A stretch of 64,000 nucleotides of DNA from Pseudomonadota bacterium (lineage in GTDB: Bacteria > Myxococcota_A > UBA796 > SXON01). Positions 17,149 to 25,793 of this stretch are shown here, in pieces; positions within the stretch are counted from its first letter, which is position 1; each line of letters starts with the position of its first letter. The stretch is from contig JAUXTN010000220.1 in NCBI GenBank assembly GCA_030684355.1, positions 18,992 through 82,991 on the forward strand, in the 5' to 3' direction. Both the position numbers and the translations under genes were made by a program. A model generated the notes under the pieces. It was not told where the DNA came from, made no database searches, and saw only the letters and a list, made by a program, of their open reading frames with translations.

Positions 17149-18662
17149 CAGTGCGCCGCTCCGGCGGGGCGCGGCGTGGACGCGCGCACGCTCGTCACCT
17201 CAGCCGCCGAGACCACGCCGCCGTCATTCCCCCACGCGTTGAGCACGTAGGTGAGGATGTTGGCGACCTCGTCCGCGTTGAGCTGGCTCATCGGCGGCAT
17301 GACCGAGGTGTAGTCCTTGCCGTTGACCGTCACCGGACCGTTCAATCCGTTGATGACCACGCCGATGGCGCGCTGCTTGTCCGCGAGCAGGTAGTCCGAG
17401 CCCGCGAGCGGCGGGAACACGCCCTCCAGGCCCTTTCCATCCGCCTGGTGGCACGTCGAGCACGTGCCCGCGAACAGGGCCTCGCCCGCCTTCACCTGCC
17501 CTTCCTTCGAGAGCGTGCCGCTCGCCGTCGCCGTCGCGGCGTCCGCCACGGCCGCCCCGGTCCCCGCCTTGTCCGCGAGGTACACGGCGTCGACCTCCTT
17601 GCCGGAGTAGACCGCGACGTTCTCCGGCCCCTCGACCTTCAGCATCGCGATGGCGCCCTTGTTGAACGCGCGGAAGATCGAGTGGTCGACGAGGATGTAG
17701 GTGCCCGGCACCTCGACGGTGAACTCGACGATGGCCGAGCCGCCGGACGGGATGAGCGTGGTCTGCACGTTCTCCTGCACGCGCGTGCCGCCCTCGGTGT
17801 AGACCTTGTCGAAGATCTCGCCGATGAGGTGGAAGCTCGACACGAGGTTGGGGCCGCCGTTGCCGATGTAGAGGCGAACGGTCTCGCCGACCTTGGCGGT
17901 GAGCGCGTTGTCCCCGACGAGCGCGCCCTCCGACCCGTTGAAGAGCACGTACGTGGCGTTCTCCTCGATGGCCTTCTGCATGTCGAAGGGCTGGAGGCCC
18001 TTCTCGCGGTACTTGCCGACCGTGTAGAAGTCGCCCTGCATCACGTAGTACTCGTGGTCGACCGGGGCGAGGCCGCCCGGCGGCTCGACCAGGATCAACC
18101 CGTACATCCCGTTGGCGATGTGCATGCCGACCGGCGCGGTGGCGCAGTGGTACACGTAGAGGCCCGCGTTGGCCGCCTTGAACGTGAACTGGGAGCTGTA
18201 CCCCGGCGCCGTGAACGTGGACGCCGCGCCGCCGCCCGGCCCGGTCACCGCGTGCAGGTCGATGTTGTGCGGCATCTTGTTGTCGGGGTGGTTGTTCAGG
18301 TGGAACTCGACGGTGTCCCCCTGGCGGACGCGCATGAAGCTGCCCGGCACGTCGCCGCCGTAGGTCCAGAAGACGTAGTCCACGCCGTCGGAGATGGGCT
18401 TGACCACCTCCTTCACCTCTAGGTTCACCTGGAGCCGGGCCGGCTCGGTGCGGGTGATGGGCGGCGGTACGTTGGGCGCCTGGGTGAGCACGGCATTGAT
18501 CGGGTCGCCCACGGCCACGAGCTTCGCGGCCTCCGTCGAGGAGAGCGGCGTCAGGCCGGTGCTGGCCACCGTGGTGGTGGGGCTCGCGGAGACGGCCGGG
18601 TCCGGCGCGCAGCCGAGGAGGAGCGAGAGGACGAGGGGGAGGGTGAGGGTACGGGATGTCAT
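17148..18662 (-). CDS. nirK: Copper nitrite reductase fused to C-terminal cytochrome c (three-domain NirK)
   Basis: A 504-residue lipoprotein-type NirK that reduces nitrite to NO in the periplasm. The signal ends LLLGC (Cys18). Ligands are all visible. Type 1 copper is bound by His132, Cys173, His181 and Met186. Type 2 copper is bound by His137, His172 and His327. The proton-delivery pair is Asp135 and His278. The loop HCATAPVGMHIANGMYG is of the short type seen in Ralstonia pickettii-like enzymes. Residues 385-490 form a cytochrome c domain with CSTCH (401-405), so the electron donor is fused to the enzyme. A sigma-54-type promoter lies 39 nt upstream of the start. It leads the operon nirK-nirV-sco-nsrR-like-crp/fnr. 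Confidence 0.95.
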   Translation of the reverse strand: MTSRTLTLPLVLSLLLGCAPDPAVSASPTTTVASTGLTPLSSTEAAKLVAVGDPINAVLTQAPNVPPPITRTEPARLQVNLEVKEVVKPISDGVDYVFWTYGGDVPGSFMRVRQGDTVEFHLNNHPDNKMPHNIDLHAVTGPGGGAASTFTAPGYSSQFTFKAANAGLYVYHCATAPVGMHIANGMYGLILVEPPGGLAPVDHEYYVMQGDFYTVGKYREKGLQPFDMQKAIEENATYVLFNGSEGALVGDNALTAKVGETVRLYIGNGGPNLVSSFHLIGEIFDKVYTEGGTRVQENVQTTLIPSGGSAIVEFTVEVPGTYILVDHSIFRAFNKGAIAMLKVEGPENVAVYSGKEVDAVYLADKAGTGAAVADAATATASGTLSKEGQVKAGEALFAGTCSTCHQADGKGLEGVFPPLAGSDYLLADKQRAIGVVINGLNGPVTVNGKDYTSVMPPMSQLNADEVANILTYVLNAWGNDGGVVSAAEVTSVRASTPRPAGAAH

Positions 18663-18700
18663 CGGAGGCTCCGGCCGGCTGTTCGGCTGTCCCCCACTAT

Positions 18701-18716
18701 AGCAATGGACATGCCA
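18701..18716 (-). promoter_or_regulatory. Sigma-54 (-24/-12) promoter of nirK
   Basis: Read on the minus strand the sequence is TGGCATG-TCCA-TTGCT. GG and GC are separated by exactly 10 nt, as sigma-54 requires, and only one position departs from the TGGCACG box. Transcription would start near 18690, about 28 nt before the nirK ATG. Confidence 0.8.
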
Positions 18717-18802
18717 GTCCTCTGATCGGCCGCCACCCGCGATCCTGGCCCCCGGGCGTGCGTGGGTGCGTGTGTCCTCGTCAACAGGCACCCTGTGCGT
18801 TT

Positions 18803-19096
18803 TCACACCGGGGGCATCCGCATCCGCACGATCCGGATCGCGAGTGGCGCGCGCATGAGGGTGTCCCGCCACTCGGCGCCGTCCCAGCGGTAGCGGATCT
18901 GGACCCCGCGGACGAGCCCGGCGGCGAGCATCGCCTGCGCCTCCCGAAGGGGAACCGGCACATCCGAAGCCCGGCGGGCGGCATCCCCCTTCACGAGCAC
19001 GTCGAGCACCTCGGCGTGGCGCTCGAGGTCGTCGAACAGGGCGCCGAAGGCGGCGGGGTCGAGGTCGGAGGTGTGGAGATCGGGCAGGGGTTCCAT
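18803..19096 (-). CDS. Small unknown protein, last gene of the nap operon
   Basis: A 97-residue soluble protein without Cys. It is acidic at the N-terminus (LHTSDLDPAAFGALFDDLERH) and more basic at the C-terminus (YRWDGAEWRDTLMRAPLAIRIVRMRM). I recognise no family. Its ATG shares a base with the stop of the NapF-like ferredoxin (TGATG), so it is co-translated with the nap genes and probably serves nitrate reductase maturation or electron flow. The opposite strand also has open frames, but the coupling argues for this one. Confidence 0.6.
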   Translation of the reverse strand: MEPLPDLHTSDLDPAAFGALFDDLERHAEVLDVLVKGDAARRASDVPVPLREAQAMLAAGLVRGVQIRYRWDGAEWRDTLMRAPLAIRIVRMRMPPV

Positions 19097-19479
19097 CAGG
19101 CCACCGGTCGAAGCAGGATGGCCCCGCCGGGGGCGGGACACAAGGGGACGCAGACGCCGCACCCGTTGCACACCGCGGGGTCGACCACCACGCGGCGCCC
19201 CTCCACCCGGATGGCACCGGGCTCGGGGCAGCGCTCGACGCAGGTGGCGCAGAAGTCGGCCCCGGCGTTGAGGCACGCGAAGGTGGAGACGACGGCGACC
19301 TTCGGCCCGAACGACCCCTCGGTGGCCTCTCGGCGGGCCTGCTGCCACGCGATCCGGCTCCGTGGGGGCGGGCCCACGGCGACGGGCCCCGCCGGGGGGA
19401 CAGGACCGGGCGACAGGAGAGCGGCGGGGCTCCCGGGGGGCGTCGGCAGGAGCCAACCGAACAGGGCCCGCCGGGACAT
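19096..19479 (-). CDS. NapF-like 4Fe-4S ferredoxin
   Basis: A 127-residue protein. After an Arg-rich N-terminus (MSRRALFGW) come two cysteine clusters: CATCVERCPEP preceded by CLNAG, and CNGCGVCVPLCPAPGG. These fit two [4Fe-4S] clusters, fewer than classical NapF, which has four. NapF proteins are cytoplasmic and help maturation of NapA. It overlaps both neighbours by one base (TGATG). Confidence 0.75.
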   Translation of the reverse strand: MSRRALFGWLLPTPPGSPAALLSPGPVPPAGPVAVGPPPRSRIAWQQARREATEGSFGPKVAVVSTFACLNAGADFCATCVERCPEPGAIRVEGRRVVVDPAVCNGCGVCVPLCPAPGGAILLRPVA

Positions 19480-20237
19480 CAACGCGCCACCCCCGGCCGC
19501 TGGTCGATCGTCGCGGAGGCGGCGTGGCACTGCTCGCAATTGGCGCGCGCGGGGTGGGTGGAGCGGAGGGCGTCGCGGCCGTTGACGCCGTGACAACTGT
19601 CACATTCCTCGCGCATCCACGTGCGGTGGGGGATCTGGGGCGGCGCCACGGCCCAGGCGCGCGGGCCCGCGGTGGGCGAGGCGAGGCCGACGAACGTGTT
19701 CTCCACGGCGCGGGGGTCGGGGGGGAGGTCCGCCCCGCCCGGCATGGGGGCCTCGTCGACCACGTGGCACTGGGTGCAGCTCGTGTAGCTGGTGTGGCTC
19801 ATCGGCGTGGCGAGGAGGCCGCGGAAGCGGAGGCCGTCCTCGTGGCAGGTGAGGCACTCCGGCGCGGCGTCCTGGCGGACGGCGTGGGGGATGCGCGGCG
19901 GGGCGCCGTCGTAGGCGCGGCGCGAGGCCCGGGCGGCGAGATCGGCCGACTTCGACACCCCCTCCAGGGACACCGCGTCGGTCACGTCCGGGCCGAGCGC
20001 GGCGAGCGCGTCGAGGTCCGCCGCCCACCCCGAGCCCTCCCCCCGGGGGGAGTCCCGCAGCTCGCGATAGCTGCGCGCCGGCGAGACGCCGTCCACCGCG
20101 GCCGCGCCCACGTCGGCGCCCTGGGTCGTCGTGTCGTCGAGGTCGTCGTCCGTCACGGTGGTGCCACGCAAGAACCCGATGAGGGCCACGCCACACACCA
20201 CCGCCAGGAACACCCGCAATGCGCCGCTGCCGTCCAT
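19479..20237 (-). CDS. NapB-like tetraheme cytochrome c with duplicated diheme module
   Basis: A 252-residue exported protein with an N-terminal TM/signal (ALRVFLAVVCGVALIGFL). Four CxxCH motifs are present: CLTCH, CTQCH, CDSCH and CEQCH. The first pair sits in a NapB-type context (PPRIPHAVRQDAAPECLTCH ... CTQCHVVDEAP ... VENTFVG). The second pair repeats the same pattern (PPQIPHRTW ... CDSCH ... HPARANCEQCH). Standard NapB has two hemes, so this looks like an internal duplication. It should accept electrons from the NrfC/NrfD module and the tetraheme lipoprotein and pass them to NapA in the periplasm. Confidence 0.82.
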   Translation of the reverse strand: MDGSGALRVFLAVVCGVALIGFLRGTTVTDDDLDDTTTQGADVGAAAVDGVSPARSYRELRDSPRGEGSGWAADLDALAALGPDVTDAVSLEGVSKSADLAARASRRAYDGAPPRIPHAVRQDAAPECLTCHEDGLRFRGLLATPMSHTSYTSCTQCHVVDEAPMPGGADLPPDPRAVENTFVGLASPTAGPRAWAVAPPQIPHRTWMREECDSCHGVNGRDALRSTHPARANCEQCHAASATIDQRPGVAR

Positions 20238-20240
20238 GAC

Positions 20241-22691
20241 CTACCCTGCCTTCCCGCCCGGGGCGGCCGCGTTGGGAGAGAGGCGCGCCACGCGCACGGC
20301 GCACTTCTTGTAGTCGGGCTGCTTCGAGAAGGGGTCGTAGGCCTCGAGCGTCACGTTGTTGATGGGCAGCCGCTCGTCGAAGAACGGCACGAACAGGCTC
20401 CCCTGCGGCGGGCTCCCGCGGCCGTCGATCCACACGGGGATGTCGAGGGTGCCGCGGCGCGACTCGACGCGCACCGTCTCGCCGTTGGTGATGCCGAGCT
20501 TGCGGGCGTCCTCCCGGTGCATCTCCACGTAGGCCTGCGGCATGGCGTCCCGGAGCGGCGGGATGCGCCCGGTGATCGTGCCGCTGTGCCAATGCTCGAG
20601 CACGCGCCCGGTGCAGAGCCAGAAGGGGTACGCGGCGTCCGGCGACTCGGGCGGCGCTTCGTAGGGGTTGAACCAGATCTGCGCGCGCCCGTCCTCCGTG
20701 GTCGAGTGGTAGAAGTCGATGCCCTTCCCCGGGGTGACGAAGGGGTCGTCGGACTCGGAGAAGCGCCAGCGGGTCTCGCGCCAGGTGCCGTCCTCCTGCT
20801 CGACCACCGGCCAACGCAGGCCGCGCGCCTTCACGTACTCCGAGTACGGCGCGAGGTTCTTGTGCTTCATGGTCGAGAACTTGCGGTACTCCTCGAAGAG
20901 CCGCTCGTCCACGTTGATGTCGTAGTAGTGGCGGAAGTCCCAGATGGGGACGGCCGCGCCCTTGGCGTCCGCCATGTGGAACAGGAACCTGCCATCCTTG
21001 TCCTTCATGCCGGCGTGGCCGCGGCGGTACAACTCGTACGCGAGCGCGACGATCTGCCAGGCGTCGTCGCGGGCCTGGCCCGGCGGCTCCACGAGCTTGA
21101 ACCACTGTTGGGTGCGGCGCTCCGAGTTGCCGAACATCCCGTTCTTCTCCACCCACATCGCGGAGGGGAGCACGAGGTCGGCGATGCGCGTGGTGGCCGT
21201 GGGGTACACGTCGGACACGACGAGGAACTTCTCCGGGTCCTTCCGGCTCGGATCGACCAGCGCGTGGAGGTTGGGGAGGGTCTGCGCCGGGTTGGTCACC
21301 TGCACCCAGACGGTGTGGATGTCTCCGCCGTCAGCCTTGGGCGTGGAGAAGCGCTTCCACATCTCGACCGCGTGGTAGCCCGGCTTGTCGAGGATGCGCC
21401 CCGTCGGCACGTTCCAGATCTCCTCGGCCATGTGGCGGTGCTTCTCCTTCGTCACGACGCCCCCGCCGGGGAGCGCGTGGGAGAGCGTGCCGACCTCGCG
21501 GACCGTGCCACACGCGGAGGGTTGGCCGGTGAGGCTGGTGGGGGCGTCGCCGGGGCGGCCGAAGTGCCCGGAGAGGAGGTGGACGCCGTGCACGAGGCAG
21601 TTGATCGCGGTGCCACGGGTGTGCTGGTTCATCCCCATGCACCAGAGGCTCGTGATGCGCAGGTCCCGATTGCCGAACAGGTCCGCCAACATGCGGATGT
21701 CCTTGGCGGGCACGCCCGAGATCTGCTCGACGTAGGCCGGCGTGTACGGGGCGAGCGCGGCCTCGTACTCGGCGAACGTCATCCCCTTGCCGTTGAGCTC
21801 CTTCTCCAGCGGCTGGCGGAACGAGCAGTGCTTCTCCACGAACGTCCTGTCCCACGTGCCGTTCTTCAGGAGCAGGTGGGCGATGCCGTTGGCGATGGCG
21901 AGGTCCGTGTTGGGCTTGAACTGGAGGAAGTGCTGGGCGTGCGCGGTCGTGCGCGTCCGGCGGGTGCCGATGTCGATGATCGTGACCGACTGGCCGCGGG
22001 CCCGGCGGTCGACGATGCGGGAGAAGAGCACCGGGTGCATCTCGGCGGGGCTGTTGCCCCAGAGGATGACGACGTCGGCCACGTCGAGGTCGTCGAAGCA
22101 GCCGGCGGGCTCGTCCACGCCGTAGGTGGCGAGGTAGCCGGTCACCGCGCTCGCCATGCACAGGCGCGCGTTGGGATCGATGTGGTTGTGGCCGAGGCCG
22201 CCCTTCACGAACTTGTTCGCGGCGTAGCCCTCGGGGATGGTCCACTGGCCGCTGCCGTAGACCGCGAAGCCCTTGGGATCGAGCATGGCGCGGTCCGCGA
22301 GGATGCGGAGGGCCTCCTCCCAACTGATGGGCACCTGCCGGTCGCCCTTGCGGAGGAGCGGCGTGGTGAGCCGATCCGCGCCGTAGAGCGCGAGCCCCAC
22401 GTGGTAGCCCTTCACGCAGAGCAGGCCCTTGTTCACCTCCGCCGCGGTGTCCCCGGCGATGGCGACGACCTTGCCGGCGTCCACCCCCACCTGGACGTGA
22501 CACCCGGTGCCGCAGAAGCGGCACGGCGCCTTGTTCCAGGTGACCCCGGCGCCCATCCGGCCGCGGAGATCGGGCCCGCCCGGGACGGCGGTCGGCGGCG
22601 GGGAGCCGGCGTGGGCGGTGGCGGCGGTCGCGGCGGCCGAGGCGGCGGCGAGCGCGGTCATGGCGAGGAACTCGCGGCGATCGGGGGTCAT
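20241..22691 (-). CDS. napA: Periplasmic nitrate reductase catalytic subunit
   Basis: An 816-residue molybdopterin oxidoreductase that reduces nitrate to nitrite in the periplasm. A Tat signal starts with DRREFLAM. The N-terminal [4Fe-4S] cluster is bound by Cys57, Cys60, Cys64 and Cys92 (CRFCGTGC ... CVKG), with the conserved Lys94. The molybdenum ligand is Cys178 in NARLCMASAV. The C-terminal guanine-dinucleotide region has GTITGRIPPLRDAMP and PDYKKCAVRV. Length and the NapD and NapB neighbours favour NapA over assimilatory NasA. Its ATG overlaps the napD stop. Confidence 0.93.
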   Translation of the reverse strand: MTPDRREFLAMTALAAASAAATAATAHAGSPPPTAVPGGPDLRGRMGAGVTWNKAPCRFCGTGCHVQVGVDAGKVVAIAGDTAAEVNKGLLCVKGYHVGLALYGADRLTTPLLRKGDRQVPISWEEALRILADRAMLDPKGFAVYGSGQWTIPEGYAANKFVKGGLGHNHIDPNARLCMASAVTGYLATYGVDEPAGCFDDLDVADVVILWGNSPAEMHPVLFSRIVDRRARGQSVTIIDIGTRRTRTTAHAQHFLQFKPNTDLAIANGIAHLLLKNGTWDRTFVEKHCSFRQPLEKELNGKGMTFAEYEAALAPYTPAYVEQISGVPAKDIRMLADLFGNRDLRITSLWCMGMNQHTRGTAINCLVHGVHLLSGHFGRPGDAPTSLTGQPSACGTVREVGTLSHALPGGGVVTKEKHRHMAEEIWNVPTGRILDKPGYHAVEMWKRFSTPKADGGDIHTVWVQVTNPAQTLPNLHALVDPSRKDPEKFLVVSDVYPTATTRIADLVLPSAMWVEKNGMFGNSERRTQQWFKLVEPPGQARDDAWQIVALAYELYRRGHAGMKDKDGRFLFHMADAKGAAVPIWDFRHYYDINVDERLFEEYRKFSTMKHKNLAPYSEYVKARGLRWPVVEQEDGTWRETRWRFSESDDPFVTPGKGIDFYHSTTEDGRAQIWFNPYEAPPESPDAAYPFWLCTGRVLEHWHSGTITGRIPPLRDAMPQAYVEMHREDARKLGITNGETVRVESRRGTLDIPVWIDGRGSPPQGSLFVPFFDERLPINNVTLEAYDPFSKQPDYKKCAVRVARLSPNAAAPGGKAG

Positions 22692-22939
22692 CGGGAGACC
22701 TCGTCGGGAGGGGGGAGATCGGAGAAGTCGGCGAAGGCGAGATCGACGGCGAGCACGCCGGGGAGGGCGCGGAGGGCCTCGAAGAGGGGCTCGTCGTCGC
22801 CCTTCCTGGCCGTCTCGAAGGCCGCCGGGAGGCGGTTGCTGACGGGATTGCCCACCAGGACGACCCCGGGGATGGCGCGCACCAGGTCGGCGAGGGCGCC
22901 GGGATCGGGGTGGGTGAGCACGACGCCGAGGACGGGCAT
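22688..22939 (-). CDS. napD: NapD-like chaperone for the NapA Tat signal
   Basis: An 83-residue ferredoxin-fold protein: PVLGVVLTHPDPGALADLV, IPGVVLVGNPVSNRL, GVLAVDLAFADFSD. NapD binds the twin-arginine signal of NapA in the cytoplasm and delays export until the cofactor is inserted. Position immediately upstream of napA, with ATGA overlap, supports this strongly even though the sequence family is divergent. Confidence 0.8.
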   Translation of the reverse strand: MPVLGVVLTHPDPGALADLVRAIPGVVLVGNPVSNRLPAAFETARKGDDEPLFEALRALPGVLAVDLAFADFSDLPPPDEVSR

Positions 22940-24219
22940 CAGCGGCTCCCTTGGGCGGCGGTGTCCGCGCGCATGCGCCCGGTGAACACCGCCACGGCGA
23001 GCTTGAGCCCGACGGTGAAGACGAGGAGCCCGAGCGCCCAGATCCCGAGCGTGACCTTCCACTCGAGCGCGTTGGGGAGGTACTCGACGAGCTCGTGGAG
23101 CGTGCTCGGCACGAACCCCGGCACGATGAGGCCGATCCCCTTCTCGATCCAGACGCCCGCCATGGTGAGGACACAGGCGAGGTCGATGCGCCAGAGGTGG
23201 GTGCGCGTGGAGGAGGAGAGGAAGAGGGCGGCCGCGGTCACGTTGAGCGCGATGGCGCTCCAGATCCAGGGCACGAGCGCATTGTGCCCGTGCAAGCCGA
23301 AGTAGAGGTACCGTGCCGACGCCGAGTGGGCGGTGCCCGCGTAGAGCTCGGTGAACACCTCGGCGCCGACCAGGAACAGGTTCAGGAGCACGGTGACCCG
23401 GAGCACGCTCACCAATGTGGCGATCGGCTTGTCGCCGACGTGGAAGTCGGTGAGGCGCCGCACGACCTGGAGCGCGAGCACGATGAACGCCGGGCCGGTC
23501 ACGAACGCGGAGGCGATGAAGCGCGGCGCGAGGATGGCGGTGTTCCAGAAGGGGCGCCCGCCGAGGCCGCTGTAGAGGAAGGCGGTGACCGTGTGGATGG
23601 AGACCGCCCACACGATCGACAGGAACACGAAGGGGACGTACCACTTCGGGTTGGGCGTCGCGCCGCGGAAGCGTGTGTAGAGCAGGTACCCGACGACGTG
23701 CAGGTTGATGGCGAGGTAGCCGGAGAGGACCACCACGTCCCAGGTGAGCATGGACATGGGCCAGTTGAACCGCCCGATCACCGGCATGAGGTGCCAGGCG
23801 CGGTCCAAGCGCCCGAGGTCCACGTTGACGAACGCGAGCGACACGACGATGGCGGAGATGGCGAGGATCTCGCCCACGATCACGACGTCGTGCATGTCGT
23901 GGTCCCGGTACAGGTACGCCGGGATCACCATCATCACCGCGCCGGCGGCGAGGCCGACCGCGAAGGTGAAGTTGCCGATGTACATGCCCCAACTGACATG
24001 GTCGGACAGCGCCGTGAGCGCGAGGCCATGGGCGGTCTGGCGCGCGAACGCGTGCACGCCGACGAGGAAGACCGCGGTGAGCGCCGTCATCCACGCGTAG
24101 AACGCGAAGTTCCCGTCGGTGGCGACCCCGACCGCCTTCCACAGGAACTGCGGGTAGGTGCGGATGGGGTGCGCCCCGGGGATCTCGACGGGGGGGGGCT
24201 CGGACGAGGGGTTGGACAT
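22939..24219 (-). CDS. NrfD/PsrC-like quinol-oxidising membrane subunit
   Basis: A 426-residue protein with about ten TM helices, including VSWGMYIGNFTFAVGLAAGA and FNWPMSMLTWDVVVLSGYL. It matches the NrfD/HybB/PsrC family, which moves electrons between the quinone pool and an attached periplasmic Fe-S protein. The NrfC-like Fe-S partner is the next gene upstream. Here the pair replaces NapC or NapGH as the quinol-to-Nap link. It overlaps napD by TGATG. Confidence 0.9.
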   Translation of the reverse strand: MSNPSSEPPPVEIPGAHPIRTYPQFLWKAVGVATDGNFAFYAWMTALTAVFLVGVHAFARQTAHGLALTALSDHVSWGMYIGNFTFAVGLAAGAVMMVIPAYLYRDHDMHDVVIVGEILAISAIVVSLAFVNVDLGRLDRAWHLMPVIGRFNWPMSMLTWDVVVLSGYLAINLHVVGYLLYTRFRGATPNPKWYVPFVFLSIVWAVSIHTVTAFLYSGLGGRPFWNTAILAPRFIASAFVTGPAFIVLALQVVRRLTDFHVGDKPIATLVSVLRVTVLLNLFLVGAEVFTELYAGTAHSASARYLYFGLHGHNALVPWIWSAIALNVTAAALFLSSSTRTHLWRIDLACVLTMAGVWIEKGIGLIVPGFVPSTLHELVEYLPNALEWKVTLGIWALGLLVFTVGLKLAVAVFTGRMRADTAAQGSR

Positions 24220-24221
24220 GG

Positions 24222-25124
24222 TCACTCGTCGAAGAAGTAGAAGAAGCGGGGCCGGGTGCCGACGTCCTCCTTGAGGACGAACACGCGCTTGTTCTCGAGG
24301 ACCCACCGGATCTCGGAGGCGGGGTCGTTCAGATCCCCGAACACCCGCGCGCCGGTGGGGCAGGCCTCCAGGCACGCGGGGAGCCGCCCGTTGCGGGTGC
24401 GGTGCAGGCAGAAGGTGCACTTCTCCATGACGCCCTGCGGGCGGATGCGGTTCGAGAGGTAGCCCTGGTCGGGGTTGATCTCCTCGGCGGGGATCTCCGG
24501 CTTCTCCCAGTTGAAGCGCCGCGCGTGGTAGGGGCACGCGGCCTCGCAGTAGCGGCAGCCGATGCACCAGTTGTAATCGACGACGACGATGCCGTCCGCC
24601 TCCTTCCAGGTCGCCTCGACGGGGCACACCTTCACGCAGGGCGCGTTGTCGCACTGGTGGCATTGGACCGGCATGTAGAAGCGCGTGTCGTCGGGGACGG
24701 GGTGGTCGTAGTCGACGCGCCCGAGCTCCATGTCGATGGAGCCCTTCTTCATCTCGAGGACGCGGATGTAGGAGTTGTTGGTGGCGCGGTCGTGGTTGTT
24801 CTCGACGTGACACGCCTCGGCGCACTTGCGACAGCCGACGCAGATCGAGAGGTTGAGCGCGTAGCCGAAGGACACGCCCGGGGTGGGCCGGGGGTCGGAG
24901 ATCGACACCTCGACGCCGTGCTCGGCGTAGGTCTCGTCCTCGAGCCGACGGAGCACCTGCTCCATCTCGGCGCGGTCGAGCTCCTTGTAGTGCTTCTGGA
25001 GGAAGCCCTCCATCGAGATGTCCTCGGTCCACTCGGTGAGCGGGGCGAGGGCGCGCGCGAACGCGGCGGTCCCGAGGGTGGCGCCTCCCACCTTCATCGC
25101 GGTGCGGCGGGAGAGGTCGTCCAT
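24222..25124 (-). CDS. NrfC-like periplasmic 4x[4Fe-4S] protein with Tat signal
   Basis: A 300-residue Fe-S protein with a twin-arginine signal (LSRRTAMKVGG). Four cysteine groups are present: CVGCRKCAEACH, CHQCDNAPCVKVCP, CIGCRYCEAACP and CTFCLHRT...CLEACP. This is the arrangement of NrfC/PsrB/TtrB electron-transfer subunits, which partner NrfD-type membrane proteins. It begins one base after the tetraheme lipoprotein gene ends, so translation is coupled. It would carry electrons from NrfD to the c-type hemes feeding NapA. Confidence 0.9.
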   Translation of the reverse strand: MDDLSRRTAMKVGGATLGTAAFARALAPLTEWTEDISMEGFLQKHYKELDRAEMEQVLRRLEDETYAEHGVEVSISDPRPTPGVSFGYALNLSICVGCRKCAEACHVENNHDRATNNSYIRVLEMKKGSIDMELGRVDYDHPVPDDTRFYMPVQCHQCDNAPCVKVCPVEATWKEADGIVVVDYNWCIGCRYCEAACPYHARRFNWEKPEIPAEEINPDQGYLSNRIRPQGVMEKCTFCLHRTRNGRLPACLEACPTGARVFGDLNDPASEIRWVLENKRVFVLKEDVGTRPRFFYFFDE

Positions 25125-25125
25125 G

Positions 25126-25761
25126 TCAGTCCTGGTGGGCGGCGGGCGCCGCGTCGATGGAGGGGGCGGCCGGTGCGTCGACGGAGGAGGTGGCCGGTGC
25201 GTCGGCGTGCTCGAGCGGCCGCCGGTCGGCCGGAGGGAAGACCGGGAGCACCTTTGCGTACGCGGGCGCGTGGGCCGCGTGGCAGTCCACGCAGTTGTTC
25301 CGCTCCCGGGGGCCGCGGCGGGTGTCCCAATACCCGGTCATCCCCCCGTGGGAGCCGCGGGTGTAGTCGCGGAACTGGGGGCCGTGGCATTGGGCGCACA
25401 GCGTCATCGCGTCGGGGAGCTCGAGCTGTGTCGCGTTCGCGAGCCGCAGCTGGGTGCGCTCCTCGGGGTCGTGGCAGGAGGCGCAGGTGAGCGTGCCGTG
25501 CTTGAGCGCGACGCCCGTGTGGAACGCCTCGCCGTCGCGGGACGCCCACGCGGTGGCCGGATCCGGCCCGTGGCAGGTGACGCACGCCACCCCGATGGGG
25601 GTGCCGTGCACGTCGGCGAGCGGGGTGTCCACCACCCCGAGCGTCGTGGGGCGGTGGATCTCCGTGGGGTGGCGGGGCCCGTCGGGCACCGGCTCGCCGA
25701 GCGCCCGGGAGGGGTCCGCGAAGCCGGTGTCGCACGCGGCAAGGAGGAGCAGCATCATCAT
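25126..25761 (-). CDS. Tetraheme cytochrome c lipoprotein of the nap operon
   Basis: A 211-residue lipoprotein (LLLAACDTG) with four CxxCH motifs: CVTCH, CASCH, CAQCH and CVDCH. The C-terminus is an Ala/Pro-rich tail with a short repeated SVDAPAAPSIDA-like unit. As first gene of the operon cyt-nrfC-nrfD-napD-napA-napB-napF it should be an outer- or inner-membrane-anchored electron carrier to nitrate reductase. Three Met codons start the frame (25761, 25758, 25755) and no strong ribosome site precedes them. Confidence 0.82.
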   Translation of the reverse strand: MMMLLLLAACDTGFADPSRALGEPVPDGPRHPTEIHRPTTLGVVDTPLADVHGTPIGVACVTCHGPDPATAWASRDGEAFHTGVALKHGTLTCASCHDPEERTQLRLANATQLELPDAMTLCAQCHGPQFRDYTRGSHGGMTGYWDTRRGPRERNNCVDCHAAHAPAYAKVLPVFPPADRRPLEHADAPATSSVDAPAAPSIDAAPAAHQD

Positions 25762-25775
25762 CGGACCCCGGCATG

Positions 25776-25791
25776 TGCAAGAAGTGATCCA
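25776..25791 (-). promoter_or_regulatory. Candidate sigma-54 promoter of the nap operon
   Basis: On the minus strand TGGATCA-CTTC-TTGCA, with correct GG-10-GC spacing. The -12 box is perfect but the -24 box matches TGGCACG poorly. Transcription would start only a few nt before the first gene, which is unusually close. It is the weakest of the set. Confidence 0.45.
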
Positions 25792-25793
25792 GC

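Noticed and set aside
25126..25210. Short GC repeats near the end of the tetraheme lipoprotein as a regulatory repeat
   Set aside because: They encode the Ala/Pro-rich C-terminal tail (SVDAPAAPSIDA) in frame and are explained by coding.
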